Shown: positions 1 through 8,544, counted from the stretch's first letter. The stretch is DNA of 14,478 bases from Dunaliella salina (GCA_002284615.2 MU071147.1:1-14478), one strand, 5' to 3'. The notes: generated from the letters alone by a model not told the origin. Numbers and translations are program-made.

Positions 1-12
1 TCTTTCTTTTGC

Positions 13-145
13 TTTCTCTTGGTGAAGCGGATACACGGTGCCTCGGCCCTAGGTATCCCCTTTTCCTTAATTGATGTGGGAAGTGTGTTCACTGCCTGCG
101 TAGTTTTTCTGTTCTTTTCTTTTCTGTTCTTTTCCTTTTCTTTAC
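13..145 (+). mobile_element. Short element copy A with TTTTC-type tail (LINE 3' end or SINE-like)
   Basis: The stretch around 61-110 (core ttttccttaattgatgtggg, then gcctgcgtag) is followed by a pentamer-like tract of TTTTC/GTTCTTTTCT up to about 145. The same order of blocks, read on the opposite strand, occurs at 9721-9835, where it lies directly behind the C-terminal coding part of an RLE-type LINE. This copy is therefore likely the 3' untranslated end of a LINE whose body lies left of the window, or a short SINE-like element sharing that end. The match was made by eye and the exact 5' limit is unknown. Confidence 0.5.
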
Positions 146-192
146 AAGCCTGTTTATGACGGATAAGGAGTTCTCGTAAGAATACAGAATTT

Positions 193-236
193 GGACATAT
201 GTGAAGACTGAACAGGACATATGTGAAGACTGAACA
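193..236. repeat. Perfect 2 x 22-bp tandem duplication
   Basis: Bases 193-214 and 215-236 are identical 22-mers that begin ggacatatgtgaagactg and run head to tail without a spacer. This looks like a recent replication-slippage duplication. No coding or regulatory role is visible. Confidence 0.9.
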
Positions 237-530
237 TGGTGAATGGCAGGCAAGTAAGGAGCCATCTGAGAAGAGGCGTGAGAGGAGAAAGGGAGGGCCA
301 GAGAGCATGCTATAGCCTGTTCTTCTTGTATTGCAGAGCCTGTTTGGGTGCTCAATTTCGTTACAAAAGAAACCCAGGAGATCAGAGGTCAGCGGAAGCA
401 CAGAGGCCTGTACCTGACCTGTATCTGGGGTTTACCCCGGAAACTTCTGGGACCAGATTTCTCTAGATTTTCAATTGTAGCCTAAAGGGTGAAACGCGGC
501 CCGGGACGCGGGAGGTCCGGGGTACCAGTG
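237..530. other. No recognisable feature
   Basis: Short open frames exist on both strands here, but none carries a recognisable motif and none shows consistent coding character. I see nothing beyond unique, unassigned sequence. Confidence 0.5.
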
Positions 531-544
531 ATTTACCCTGAGCA

Positions 545-636
545 AGTAGGTCCTTCCCTTAATCAATGCTATCGTTTCTTGTCTAATAGCGCAGCTACTT
601 TTTTTCCTTTCCTTTCTTTTCATTTCTTTTCCAGAC
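545..636 (+). mobile_element. Short element copy B with TTTTC-type tail
   Basis: A core related to copy A (tccttcccttaatcaatgc at 551-569, then gcgcagctac near 590) is followed by a pyrimidine tract of TTTCC/TTTTC units at 597-632. It is more diverged than copies A and D, and its boundaries are approximate. It faces copy C, which lies about 140 bp away in the opposite orientation. Confidence 0.4.
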
Positions 637-774
637 CATTGCAATGAAAGACAATAGAAAATTGTGCGCCATGCAAGAAGCCTTCTTCTATGCCCCGGCT
701 GTGGCACAGATCTGGCCCCTTCCAGCATGCAAGAACCCTCACCCAACAAGCCAACTCCTCCTTGCCGACCTGCA

Positions 775-852
775 GGAAAAGAAAAGAAAAGAAAAGAAAA
801 GACTACGCAGTCCAGTCTGGCCGCGTGCATTAAGGAAAGGTCACCTGACCTG
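775..852 (-). mobile_element. Short element copy C with AAAAG pentamer tail
   Basis: An exact (AAAAG)n tract at 777-801 is followed by actacgcag and, at about 829-838, gcattaaggaaagg. On the minus strand this reads CCTTAAT core, then GCGTAGT, then (TTTTC)n, the same order as copies A and D. The pentamer run itself is certain; its membership of the family is inferred from block order. Confidence 0.45.
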
Positions 853-1215
853 AAAGGCAGGGCCCCACCACACAGACCAAAACGAAGAGGTGGCACAGAA
901 GGCTACTCCAGCAAGTTGGCCACCACCATGGGACCTACAAACACGTCTTTTGGCAGGCCCTGTCCAGCAAGCTCCAGACCCACCCCTAAGCCTTAGAGCA
1001 AGCTATCCAACATCTCAGCATGGGCCCCCCACTTGCAACGGGGCCAGCCAGGGCGACGGGAGGTGAGCACGCAGTTATGCAGATCCAAGCTGAGACACTA
1101 CACCTCTAGAGACCTTGTCCACCGCGCCGACCTCCGTGACCCTTCTCCTGCGCCAATGTCCTCCACCTGGCACTAACGCGTGCGCCCAGCCTGTGCCGCG
1201 AGCCAGCTTCAGAGG

Positions 1216-2102
1216 CCTCAGCATGAAGCTGCTGTTACTTCGCTGCCAATGTGTAACGTCTTTGCCGCTCCCGAGTATGTCAAGGTGTGTGCCACATCAG
1301 CCACACGATGGCGTTTCTAGGGGACACCGCGTGGGGGTGCCTCACAAGCCCCCTGCAGGATGGCACGTCCATTGACATCCCTGACGCTACTCACACCGGG
1401 GAAGGTGTGTACAGCTGCACGCTGGTGGACGGCACCCCCCTCAGCCGCCACACTGGAGCCATCCCAGGGGTGGTTCTCATCATCTACCCTGGAAGCCCTC
1501 TCAGCCTGGGCGGATTCCTGTACGGCTCCCGGGGCCGCAAAGTCAAAGTGGAAGGAGCAGGAAACCACTTCCATGTCAGCCTCAGCCTACCCGCATCAGC
1601 AACAGCGCCTGAGCACAGCGCCATCCGTGAGCTGATGGTCTCTTACCCGTGTGGGCTGTTGTCAACCTTCGGACGCCTCACAGACCGGGATTCAAAGCTC
1701 CCCGGCTGCCACCACTGTCTCGCATTGGGAGCCATTGCAGCTTGCGGCAAACATGCCAAGGGCAGTCTGCCTGGCATTACATTTTTCGACCATGTCATCA
1801 CAGCCATGCTACTCTGTGACCCTGACACTGCCGGGGGGGGCCGGGACTTTGTTGGCCATGTGGGACAGCTGATGGTCAGGCTCATCACTTCGGCTGATAT
1901 GCAAGCCCTCCCAAGCAAAGTAGCAGCCTCAGCAGGAGCTGCCGAGGTCAACAACGACTATGCATCAAGCCTAGGCGGACTCACACAAGAAGAGGCGAGC
2001 AACCTACGCACTGGAGCCGCAAGTCAGGGACGCGCACGGCAGACACAGCTTGCCAAGCTCAAGAGCGACGCCCACCCCTTTCTTGCTGCAAGCGGAATCC
2101 AG
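1216..2102 (+). pseudogene. Unrecognised protein-coding segment, one frameshift, ends at a splice-donor-like site
   Basis: One frame is open from 1257 through 2336 (first ATG at 1308), unusually long for this window. Before about 1313 coding character appears to continue in another frame (peptide MCNVFAAPEYVKVCATSATR from 1249), so one frameshift near 1313-1320 joins the two parts. The product would be about 290 residues: a region rich in Gly, Val and Thr with beta-strand-like stretches (for example GVVLIIYPGSPLSLGGF), then an Ala-rich, more helical region. I do not recognise the family and see no catalytic motif, signal peptide or membrane segment. The segment ends at 2101-2108 with ag|gtaagc preceded by cc, a consensus-quality 5' splice site, so 2103 onward may be intronic. 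It could be a captured exon, a domain of an unknown transposon, or the 5' part of the element that follows. Confidence 0.4.
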
Positions 2103-2209
2103 GTAAGCACAACAGTCCATCAAGGTTCCATAATTTGCTGGACTACAGGTCCCTGTGCATCTAGTCGAACCAAGAAACCTGACCCAAGCCGTACCAATTT
2201 GCAACCTGA

Positions 2210-2750
2210 GCCCTTCCCTGCCCCATCTTGCAGATGGCATTTGCTGACCTGTAGGCCTAGGGTCTCTTGTGAATGCTATGACACGCCGCTGCGATCCCTG
2301 CGACCACAGCCCTCTCTTGCCCCATCTTGCAGATGACATGCACTGATCTGTAGGCCAAGGATTTATTGTGAATGCACTCAGCTGAGATTCCTGCAACCTC
2401 GGCCCTCTCTTGCCCCATCTTGCAATTGGCATGCGCTGATCTGTAGGCCAAGGATTTATTGTGAATGCACTCAGCTGAGAAACCTGCAACATCAGCCCTC
2501 TCTTGCCCCATCTTGCAGATGACATGCGCTGATCTGCAGGCAAAGGTTTCCCTGCGATTGCATTAACACTCAGCTGCAACCTCAGCCTTCTATTGCCCCA
2601 TCTTGCAGTTGGCATCCGCTGATCTGTAGATCAAGGGATTCTTGTGAATGCATTGACACCCAGCTGCAATTTCAGCCTTCTGTTGCCCCATCTTACAGAT
2701 GGCATGCGCTGCTCTGTAGACCAAGGATTTCTTTTGAATGCATCAATCCT
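2210..2750. repeat. Six-unit tandem repeat, 90-99 bp units with splice-acceptor-like core
   Basis: Units start at 2210, 2309, 2402, 2495, 2585 and 2675, with lengths 99, 93, 93, 90 and 90 bp and a partial last unit. Each contains ttgccccatcttgcag or a close variant followed by a purine-rich stretch, then gctgatctgtagg and a gaatgca block. All complete units have lengths divisible by three. On the minus strand the array is open except for one TGA near 2628 and encodes repeats of the type RMPSARWGKRGLRLQ...AFTINPWPTDQ. On the + strand two units carry an in-frame TGA in the frame of the upstream segment. The core resembles a polypyrimidine tract plus CAG, meaning a 3' splice site. Confidence 0.85.
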
Positions 2751-2923
2751 AGCCATGTGATAATTGCGCCATCCATCCTCATCAGCTGCACCATAGGGAG
2801 CATATTCGCAATACCCACGGCCACACAACCACAATTCCTGCCCAGTGTCACCGCAGAGCAAAAAATTCAGATAGCTTACACAAGACTAACTGTGCATTTA
2901 GTCGCTGCTGCTGGAAAATTCAC

Positions 2924-3700
2924 ATGCACCCATTCAGCAAATTCATTGATCATGACCACTACACTCGTGCATCCACCCAACACTCTCACAGGAGGCACAA
3001 CAGCCTACACCCTCCACATCCTCCGCAAAACCAAAGGCACCCAGGGGACCCTCCAGCCCATTCAAGCGCACCAAGCCTAACCCCTAAGGACAACAGCCAT
3101 GCCAGTTGTGCCTTTGGTATCGATGCAAAATGCATGTTACAGCTGCCTGTTATGGCATACTGCATGGCTTACTTATATGCGGTTGTTCAATCTTTCGCCA
3201 ATGTTGATTCTTGCAGCTGCCTTGCAAACACCTTGGATCTTGGTGACACCGTTTTGGCTACCCAATGCTCACACTTAGCTAAAACTGATCACAGCTGCCT
3301 TGTCAGCAATTTTGATGCTTTAAAGACACTTGGATCAGACTTTACTATTTGTGATTGCAGCTTCTATGGTCCTACTGATTTGACAGTTGGTGCACTCAAT
3401 TACTTGGAAACACCATGCGCTTTCCTTAGTCTACCTGTCATGAATCACTTTGTCGTAGAAGACGATTATCCAGCATTGGGTTGCTACAAAAGCCACCCTA
3501 ATACCAAATCTTGCATTCACAAAAAAATTAGCATTATAATGGAGTTGGGCAAGCGCTATGGCCAGGTTGGACCCTACTCTCCGGTCATCCCCAGACATTT
3601 CAATCCAACATGTCTTAAATGTGTAACTGGGAAAGTCAAGCCCAGCAAGCCCATGCAAGTTTCATGCAATTTCCGCAAAGCTATGCCTGAATACAACATG
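2924..3700 (+). pseudogene. LINE protein, N-terminal peptidase-C76-like domain
   Basis: An open frame runs from 2924 to 3922. Its first 60 residues are Pro/His/Ser-rich and low in structure. Residues about 65-215 contain a Cys in AKCMLQLPVMAYCMA (Cys codon 3131-3133), then a TLDLGDTVLATQ segment and a region ending ETPCAFLSLPVMNHFVVEDD. This resembles the layout of the papain-fold peptidases grouped as C76-like in transposons and viruses: Cys near a conserved Gln/Lys position, a Leu-rich helix with Gly-Asp, and later a surface-strand block. I do not see a clear catalytic His followed by Asp in the expected place. The segment therefore may be degenerate or a different cysteine-peptidase branch. 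Its job in the LINE would be polyprotein processing or ubiquitin removal, which is inference. It continues in frame into the next domain. Confidence 0.4.
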
Positions 3701-4205
3701 CACAAACTTGGCATGCCTCATTTGTGCCATGATTTATATTTTGAGCAGCAAACAGGCGGCAGCACCCACTGCCAAGTCCATGCAATTAATAATGCGTTTG
3801 GGAACTGCATTGTCACGCCTGAAACGATGAAAAACTTCATCCAAATCCAGCATAGAACAGACACCAGTTATGAGGGCTGGCTTCATGCCTTTAAAAGGGA
3901 CAGTTATGAGGGCTGGCTTCTCTGATAGTATCATTATTCAATGGCTTGCCCATAATAACCTCCACCAAACCATGGTATGCGTTCACCAGAAGTGCTAGAA
4001 ACATATACGCTTCACTTAACTCTCATGTGCCATCGGGCACAACTGTGAAGCTTTTCTCTGCCGCAGCCAACACCATGCTTTCGTCATCAAAAAATTTAGA
4101 GGCACATGGAAACTTTTAGACTCGCTCAAGAGCATGCCAATTGACTCAAACCCATCCAGCATTCAAGAGCCTTTCACAGCTTTTAAGATCAACATTGCAG
4201 ATGAG
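3701..4205 (+). pseudogene. LINE protein, Josephin/OTU-like cysteine protease domain 1
   Basis: The block YFEQQTGGSTHCQVHAINNA places a candidate catalytic Cys at 3770-3772 inside a Gln...Cys-x-x-His-x-x-Asn-Asn pattern typical of Josephin-type deubiquitinases. Further on, in a second frame, come QHHAFVIKKF (His codons 4071-4076) and LLDSL (Asp codon 4119-4121), giving the Cys, His, Asp order of the family. Between them are a frameshift near the 20-bp duplication at 3865-3920 and two stop codons near 3998 and 4016, so the domain is non-functional. Known Josephin domains are about 180 residues, and this span of about 165 codons fits. Possible roles are cleavage of the LINE polyprotein or of ubiquitin; the sequence does not decide between them. 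Confidence 0.55.
3865..3920 (+). repeat. 20-bp direct repeat inside protease domain 1
   Basis: Bases 3865-3884 and 3901-3920 are identical (cagttatgagggctggcttc) and separated by 16 bp. The duplication puts two copies of SYEGWL in the reading frame, in the place where Josephin-type domains have a single Gly-x-Phe segment. It is one of the lesions that broke this protein. Confidence 0.9.
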
Positions 4206-4690
4206 GATACCAGAGAGGAACTTGCACACCCTAATCCTTCATACTTGGAGAAACAAGAGGAAGCTTTTTGCCTAGTGCACTCCTTCAACATGGCTCTAGG
4301 AGAGCATATTATTTCGGGAAATGAGGTCCTCTTCCATTCAGAAAAAATGAAGGAAGCCCTTATCGAAGGTAACCTCCAAGAACACATCTCTTTAAACCGT
4401 TATTACTCACCAGACATGGGCAATTTCAATATCATGATTCTCTATCATTACCTGAGCAAGATCCCATAGAACGAAGACAAACGTTTCGTACTTACATACA
4501 ACGGACATGTTGACTTAACTGCCTGGTGCGATAACCAGAGAATTAATTGAGGACATCCTCCTCACTGCTGCCTATAAAAACGCAGCAATCCTTACGACAA
4601 CAAATGTTAATGCCAAGGGCATGCCGTGACCCTCAAAAATATTTTCTTTACCGGCTACGTCGGAAAGTTTTGATTCTCTGAACCTGCTCT
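4206..4690 (+). pseudogene. LINE protein, Josephin/OTU-like cysteine protease domain 2
   Basis: The frame carrying the His/Asp end of domain 1 continues openly from 4134 to 4469. It holds QEEAFCLVHSFNMALG (candidate Cys codon 4269-4271), then SPDMGNFNIMILYHYL, the Gly-x-Phe helix block. After an in-frame TAG at 4467 (context SKIP-stop-NEDKRFVLTYNGHVDLTAW) the same frame goes on to GHAVTLKN with a candidate His at 4620-4622. A FDSLNL block with Asp at 4672-4674 follows in a neighbouring frame. Cys, Gly-x-Phe, His and Asp thus recur in the same order as in domain 1, so this looks like a second, diverged copy of the fold. The coding trace ends where the TCAGACCC-rich block begins. Confidence 0.5.
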
Positions 4691-5683
4691 GATTCAGAGG
4701 TATCCCCTTTGATAGCTCTTAGCCACGAAAGGGGTGTCTGATTCAGACTAATAGCTGGATCCCCAATCAGACCCATTTTCCTCTGGTTCAGACCCTCTGA
4801 TCCATAGATACACAACTCTGAATCAGACCCTCATCAGGCCTCCTTTAAATTTGGGATGCGGAAAATGTGTGTCACAAGGTTTGAATACGCAACTTATCAT
4901 TTGCATATGCCTTGAGACCACTGAACCACACATTTGTCACTCACGATTTGGAATTTGAATTATATATACATTCATCTTGCCCACAACGAGCTCATTCAAA
5001 GGCTGTGCATGCGCAGGATAAGCCTCACTGTCTGCAAAAGGCCTTGCAACATGTTTCCTTGCCATCAACAGCGGCAGGTGGAAAAGCACACCACCTTTTG
5101 CAACACAGACTTAGCACCCTCTGAATCAAAGCCACTTCAGAAGGTAGTTCTGAAACAGATGGGTGTTCTTCATCTAATATTTGCATGGGAACCTAGATGA
5201 ATTGGCTCGATTTTGAGCAAATGGACTCTAATTCAGAATCAATTCAGACGTTGTGTGAAAAGGCAGTTGGGGCAAAGTTTGAATCAGATTAAGGTTACTC
5301 TGACTCAGACCCTTTTTAGAGCCCTTTTCGTCTGATTCTATCCAAGACAAGTGTCTGATTCAAATTAATAGCCAGACCCCCAATCAGACCCTTTTTCCTT
5401 TAATTCAGACCCTCTGATCTCTGGCCATCCCAGACTGCTCGGTCACTGAATATTTCTGATTTAGACCCTTTTCCGAGCCCTTTTCGTCTGATTCCAAACA
5501 AGACAGGTGTCTAATTCAGACAAATAGCCAGACCCCTAATCAGACCCTTTTTCCTTTGCTTCAGATCTGGCCATCTAAGACCCCTTGGTCACTGAATATC
5601 TCTGATTCAGACCCTTTTCCGAGCCCTTTTCGTCTGATTCCAAACAAGACAGGTGTCTAATTCAGACAGACAGCCAGACCCCC
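4685..5683. repeat. TCAGACCC-rich repeat block, about 146-156-bp period
   Basis: The octamer tcagaccc occurs at least seven times, mostly as attcagaccc or aatcagaccc. Well-matched long units start with gagcccttttcgtctgattc at 5319, 5475 and 5621, a spacing of 156 and 146 bp; the third is cut off at 5683. A related diverged unit lies at 4690-4840. The middle (4850-5280) is less repetitive but keeps isolated gaatcag/ctgattc motifs in both orientations. The block lies between two coding segments of the + strand LINE, so it is best read as an insertion into it, either a satellite-like patch or a non-autonomous element. Ends and target-site duplication were not resolved. Confidence 0.75.
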
Positions 5684-6080
5684 AACCAATAATGGTCTTG
5701 GTTGCACATCCACTGCAATAGAATATAATGCAAGGTGTGCAAAAGCCCTCACCAGCAGCCTCAATAACACCAGCAGACACGGCCGGACCACCAAGGCAAT
5801 GCTTGAATTGCAAATGAAAAAACTGAGACACTATGCAATCAGGAGCATCAACCCATCCCACCAAACCTCCTTCATCCTCAAGCAGTTACTCTACATGCTC
5901 CGTGTCAGGCAATATCTCTGCATCAACAAGAGCGATCTCAACGTCTCCTATCAAGGAGCACCTTGCATCATATTCTATTGCAGTGGATGTACAACCAAGA
6001 CCAAAATTGAAGAACCTGATCCAACCAGTGTGTGGCAGCAGAAACTGGACACAGAATGCGCAATGGCTTCATCCACATAG
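5661..6080 (+). pseudogene. LINE coding segment upstream of the endonuclease, unrecognised
   Basis: One frame is open from 5661 to the stop at 6078-6080. LINE-like sequence starts at about 5688, so the segment itself is about 130 codons. It begins within a few bases of the end of the repeat block, which suggests the open frame was cut at its 5' side by the insertion. The middle, MLELQMKKLRHYAIRSINPS and on, is basic and probably helical. A later part holds CIIFYCSGCTTK, a Cys-rich patch that is not a standard CCHC knuckle. I cannot assign a function. Its place directly before the endonuclease suggests a nucleic-acid-binding or linker region of the LINE polyprotein, which is inference. Confidence 0.35.
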
Positions 6081-6286
6081 ATGCAACCCCAAATCATTCA
6101 TCCGCACCACCCTCAGCATAACCTTCTTCTGTAAATAAAATACACAGTCTCTTCAACAAGAAAGGCCCACGCCTCAGGAACTCTGCCATCACGTAGCACC
6201 CACTCAGCCCATCTCACAAATGAACCAAAGATGTCATAGCAGTTATACTCAGCTCAAATCCCCACAGGAAAAAACTCCAGGGCAAA
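6081..6286. other. Degenerate link between LINE segments
   Basis: Frames here are short and interrupted. The flanking LINE segments are in the same orientation, so this is probably decayed linker coding sequence. Nothing specific can be recognised. Confidence 0.4.
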
Positions 6287-7040
6287 CTGAAAATCATAAT
6301 TATGAATGTCAGATGACTCAAACAAAACCATTGGGACGTCAGACATACAATAGCCACCCAAAACCCAGATGTTGTGGTACTCACAGAAACAAAAGTTACC
6401 TGAACCAACAAACATCGTCCATGGATGGATTCCTGCCTTAAACACTACAAATGGTGGCCAGCCTTTGACAGAAAGGAGGAACCATCATTTGTATTCGGAT
6501 ACAGAGATAGTCTTGCCCTAGCAACCCGTTGCTCTGCAACCCTTCTAAACTCTAAAGCAAGAATTGTATCAGCCACTCTCCACAGAGCCAATGCTAATCT
6601 TTTACTGTTAGGCACCTACTAAATACCTGGCCCTCTGGAAGCTTTGGAGAGAAAATGGCTAGTAGGCTTCATATGCAAAAGCATGTTCAGACTTTCATAC
6701 GAAAACATAGCAACTACACTCCCCTCATGATTGGCGACATAAATGCTACATACCAAACAGAGGACCTATCCAGCTGACAGAGCTTACCGCAAATTTCTAA
6801 ATTCAAACAACCTTTTCCCTCGCAGAGAAGAAAATACCAAACCACGGACCCACTGCCAAGCCACCCGCAAGGTCGACAACAACTGCACTGAAAACACGTT
6901 CAGCCGCATGGATGACATTATCCTCCCCTCTGAACTTGCCCAGTTATGCCCCCCTTGCCACACCCCTGACCTGGGAACCCTCAGTGATTATATCCCCCTC
7001 CTGATCAGCATTCCTACCAACATACTTAGAATCCAAACAC
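6287..7040 (+). pseudogene. APE-type (EEP) endonuclease domain of LINE
   Basis: The domain opens with LKIIIMNVR, the Asn-containing first strand of exonuclease-endonuclease-phosphatase folds, then NPDVVVLTETK with the metal-binding Glu at 6386-6388. Next comes LLLLGTY near 6600, then in another frame LMIGDINAT with the Asp/Asn pair starting at 6736. NTFSRMDDIILP follows near 6895-6925, and finally LSDYIPLL at 6980-7003. These are the motifs in the right order and spacing for a LINE endonuclease of about 230 residues, which nicks target DNA to prime reverse transcription. The general-base His of the usual SDH motif is Tyr here (TAT at 6989-6991). Together with stops after MNVR, after TETKVT and after GTY, this shows the copy is inactive. 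Confidence 0.8.
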
Positions 7041-7616
7041 CTTTTCTCCCTGCCCCTGCATCCCCCAAGGAGTACCCACAAAAGGTCCGTCATCGCCCTA
7101 TAAGGGACTCAGATCGGGACGCTTTCATATTATCACTGCAACCCTACACATGGAGCCATTCAGGAGCTAGAAGAAATTCTACACCTCTTAACCCTGCTCA
7201 TGCACAAGCCACAACTTTCCTGCTAAATTTGAATGGAACATCAGCAAAGAAAACGGCAAGGCTAAACACACTTGGCAACAAACCTGCTGCCAAGCTTGTC
7301 GTAAACCTAGCCAAAGGTGTCGCAAGCTTATCCACACATGCTCCCAGGTAGCACTCAAAACGTGCAGCACAAAAACAGTCTCCTCTGACAACAATCACTA
7401 CAACCCAAGGCTAATCAGCAATAAGTGGCGTGCCCTTTAAAAAAAAAACTTGGAATTGCTGAATTTATACAGTCCCAACTGAAGCCTTCTGTTGGTACCC
7501 AGCCTGAGGCTGACAGTGCCAAAACCATTTTAGATCAGAACAAGGAGAACCAAACCCTATTAAATGCAATAAACGATATGAAAACACAAATAACAAAATC
7601 TAACACGAGCAAATAA
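7041..7616 (+). pseudogene. LINE linker between endonuclease and (lost) reverse transcriptase
   Basis: The frame of the endonuclease end continues through RHRPIRDSDRDAFILSLQ to about 7349. In a neighbouring frame QVALKTCSTKTVS (about 7345-7385) and NPRLISNKWRAL (to 7438) follow, a His/Lys-poor, basic linker as found between endonuclease and reverse transcriptase in LINEs. A run of ten A (7439-7448) shifts the frame; after it KKLGIAEFIQSQLK and a polar, coiled-coil-prone tail run to TAA at 7614-7616. No reverse transcriptase motif follows. The A-run is a likely slippage site and explains the break. Confidence 0.5.
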
Positions 7617-7955
7617 TTTAGTTTTTTGTATAGAAAATTAGTTGATACCCGTTCTACGAACAGGCGATCCAAATTTGGCTTCGCCAGATCAAATGATGCA
7701 CATTAGGAAAAGGTTGATGATGGAAAAAAACAGATATCCGAACTTAAATTAGGATGAACTCAAGGTTTTAAAACAATGTAAGTAAGGGAGCTGCTCCAAA
7801 AGACCTATATTGAGAGTTCAGCAGTCAATGTCACAGATTGCACCACAATATGAGCGTCCGGTATGAGCTTCCATGTCACTTACATCGAAAGGGTGCAATT
7901 GCAAGTACAGAATCCCGTGTCTAAGTTTCAAGTTTCATGTAAGAGAACTGTGTTG
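7617..7955. other. No recognisable feature
   Basis: This is AT-leaning sequence after the LINE remnant, without long open frames or repeats that I can see. Confidence 0.5.
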
Positions 7956-7956
7956 A

Positions 7957-8510
7957 AATGCAGGAGAAGTCGAGAGGGCAGTGTTACCCCTGGGACCCCC
8001 CCGCTTCCAGTACTGCTTTGCACCCTGAAAAATGGAGCATTCACAACATTTACAAATTGCCAAATTGCCATAATTTGAAATTGGCATGTAACCCTTCACA
8101 GGATGCATGTGCATGCATGGTCCCATAGCCCTTGTCTTGGGCCTGCAATTCTGAACATGTAGGAAAAAGTCAGGGGGGGCTGCGCCCCCCCTGAACCTCC
8201 CCGCTTTCAGTACCTCAGTGCCTCCTGCAAGGTGTAGCCTTTACTGCAAATTGCATTGAACCCTTCACATTATGCATGTGCGTGTATGGAGGTCTTTGTC
8301 TTGGGCCTGCAATTCTGAACATGTTGGGAAAAGTCAGGGGGGGGCTGCGCCCCCGCTGAACCCCCCCGCTTTCAGTACCCCAGTGCCTCCTGAAAGGTGT
8401 AGCATTTACAGCATTTACAAATCGACATTTCACACATCACATGATTTATTCGCATGCATGAAGGACCTTGTCTTGAACCTGCAAACCTAAACATGTAGGA
8501 AAAAGTCAGG
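7957..8510. repeat. Tandem repeat, about 165-195-bp units with a G/C hairpin
   Basis: Equivalent points (atgt before ggaaaaagtcagg) lie at 8157, 8321 and 8493, giving units of 164 and 172 bp; a more diverged unit starts near 7960. Each unit holds a G-run/C-run hairpin, cccccgctttcagta or a variant, a gcatttacaaat block, an accctt-cacat block with gcatgtg, and cttgtcttg-gcctgcaattctgaac. At 8170-8194 the hairpin is a perfect 11-bp stem (tcagggggggc) with loop tgc. At 8334-8359 the second copy has one mismatch; the third (8507 on) has lost the C-arm. Confidence 0.85.
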
Positions 8511-8544
8511 GTGGGATTGATCAAGAGCTATCAATCAACGTATG

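Larger units (their letters stand above)
2757..7616 (+). mobile_element. Decayed, 3'-truncated Dualen/RandI-like LINE
   Basis: This umbrella entry covers a run of + strand coding remnants: peptidase-like domains (3105-4680), an unrecognised segment (5661-6080), an EEP endonuclease (6287-7040) and a linker region (7040-7616). All lie in the same orientation and order. Dualen/RandI LINEs of Chlamydomonas are known to encode a cysteine protease, an APE-type and a restriction-like endonuclease, plus reverse transcriptase and RNase H, which makes this the best family match. No reverse transcriptase motif (such as a YADD-like box) is visible after 7616, so the 3' part is missing here. Several frameshifts, stops and a repeat-block insertion at 4685-5683 show the copy is dead. 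The start is uncertain; the array at 2210-2750 may belong to its leader. Confidence 0.6.

Noticed and set aside
1643..1954. A 103-residue minus-strand open frame
   Set aside because: Complement of the longer, more protein-like + strand frame at 1257-2102.
1216..2102. A viral coat-protein origin for the Gly/Val/Thr-rich segment
   Set aside because: The beta-rich impression alone is not evidence; no diagnostic motif of any virus family was seen.
7617..7955. A reverse transcriptase continuing the + strand LINE
   Set aside because: No YxDD-like motif or long frame follows the endonuclease linker; the element ends near 7616.
7957..8510. CRISPR-like array
   Set aside because: Units are 164-172 bp with similar sequence throughout, with no short repeat and unique spacer pattern, in a eukaryotic context.
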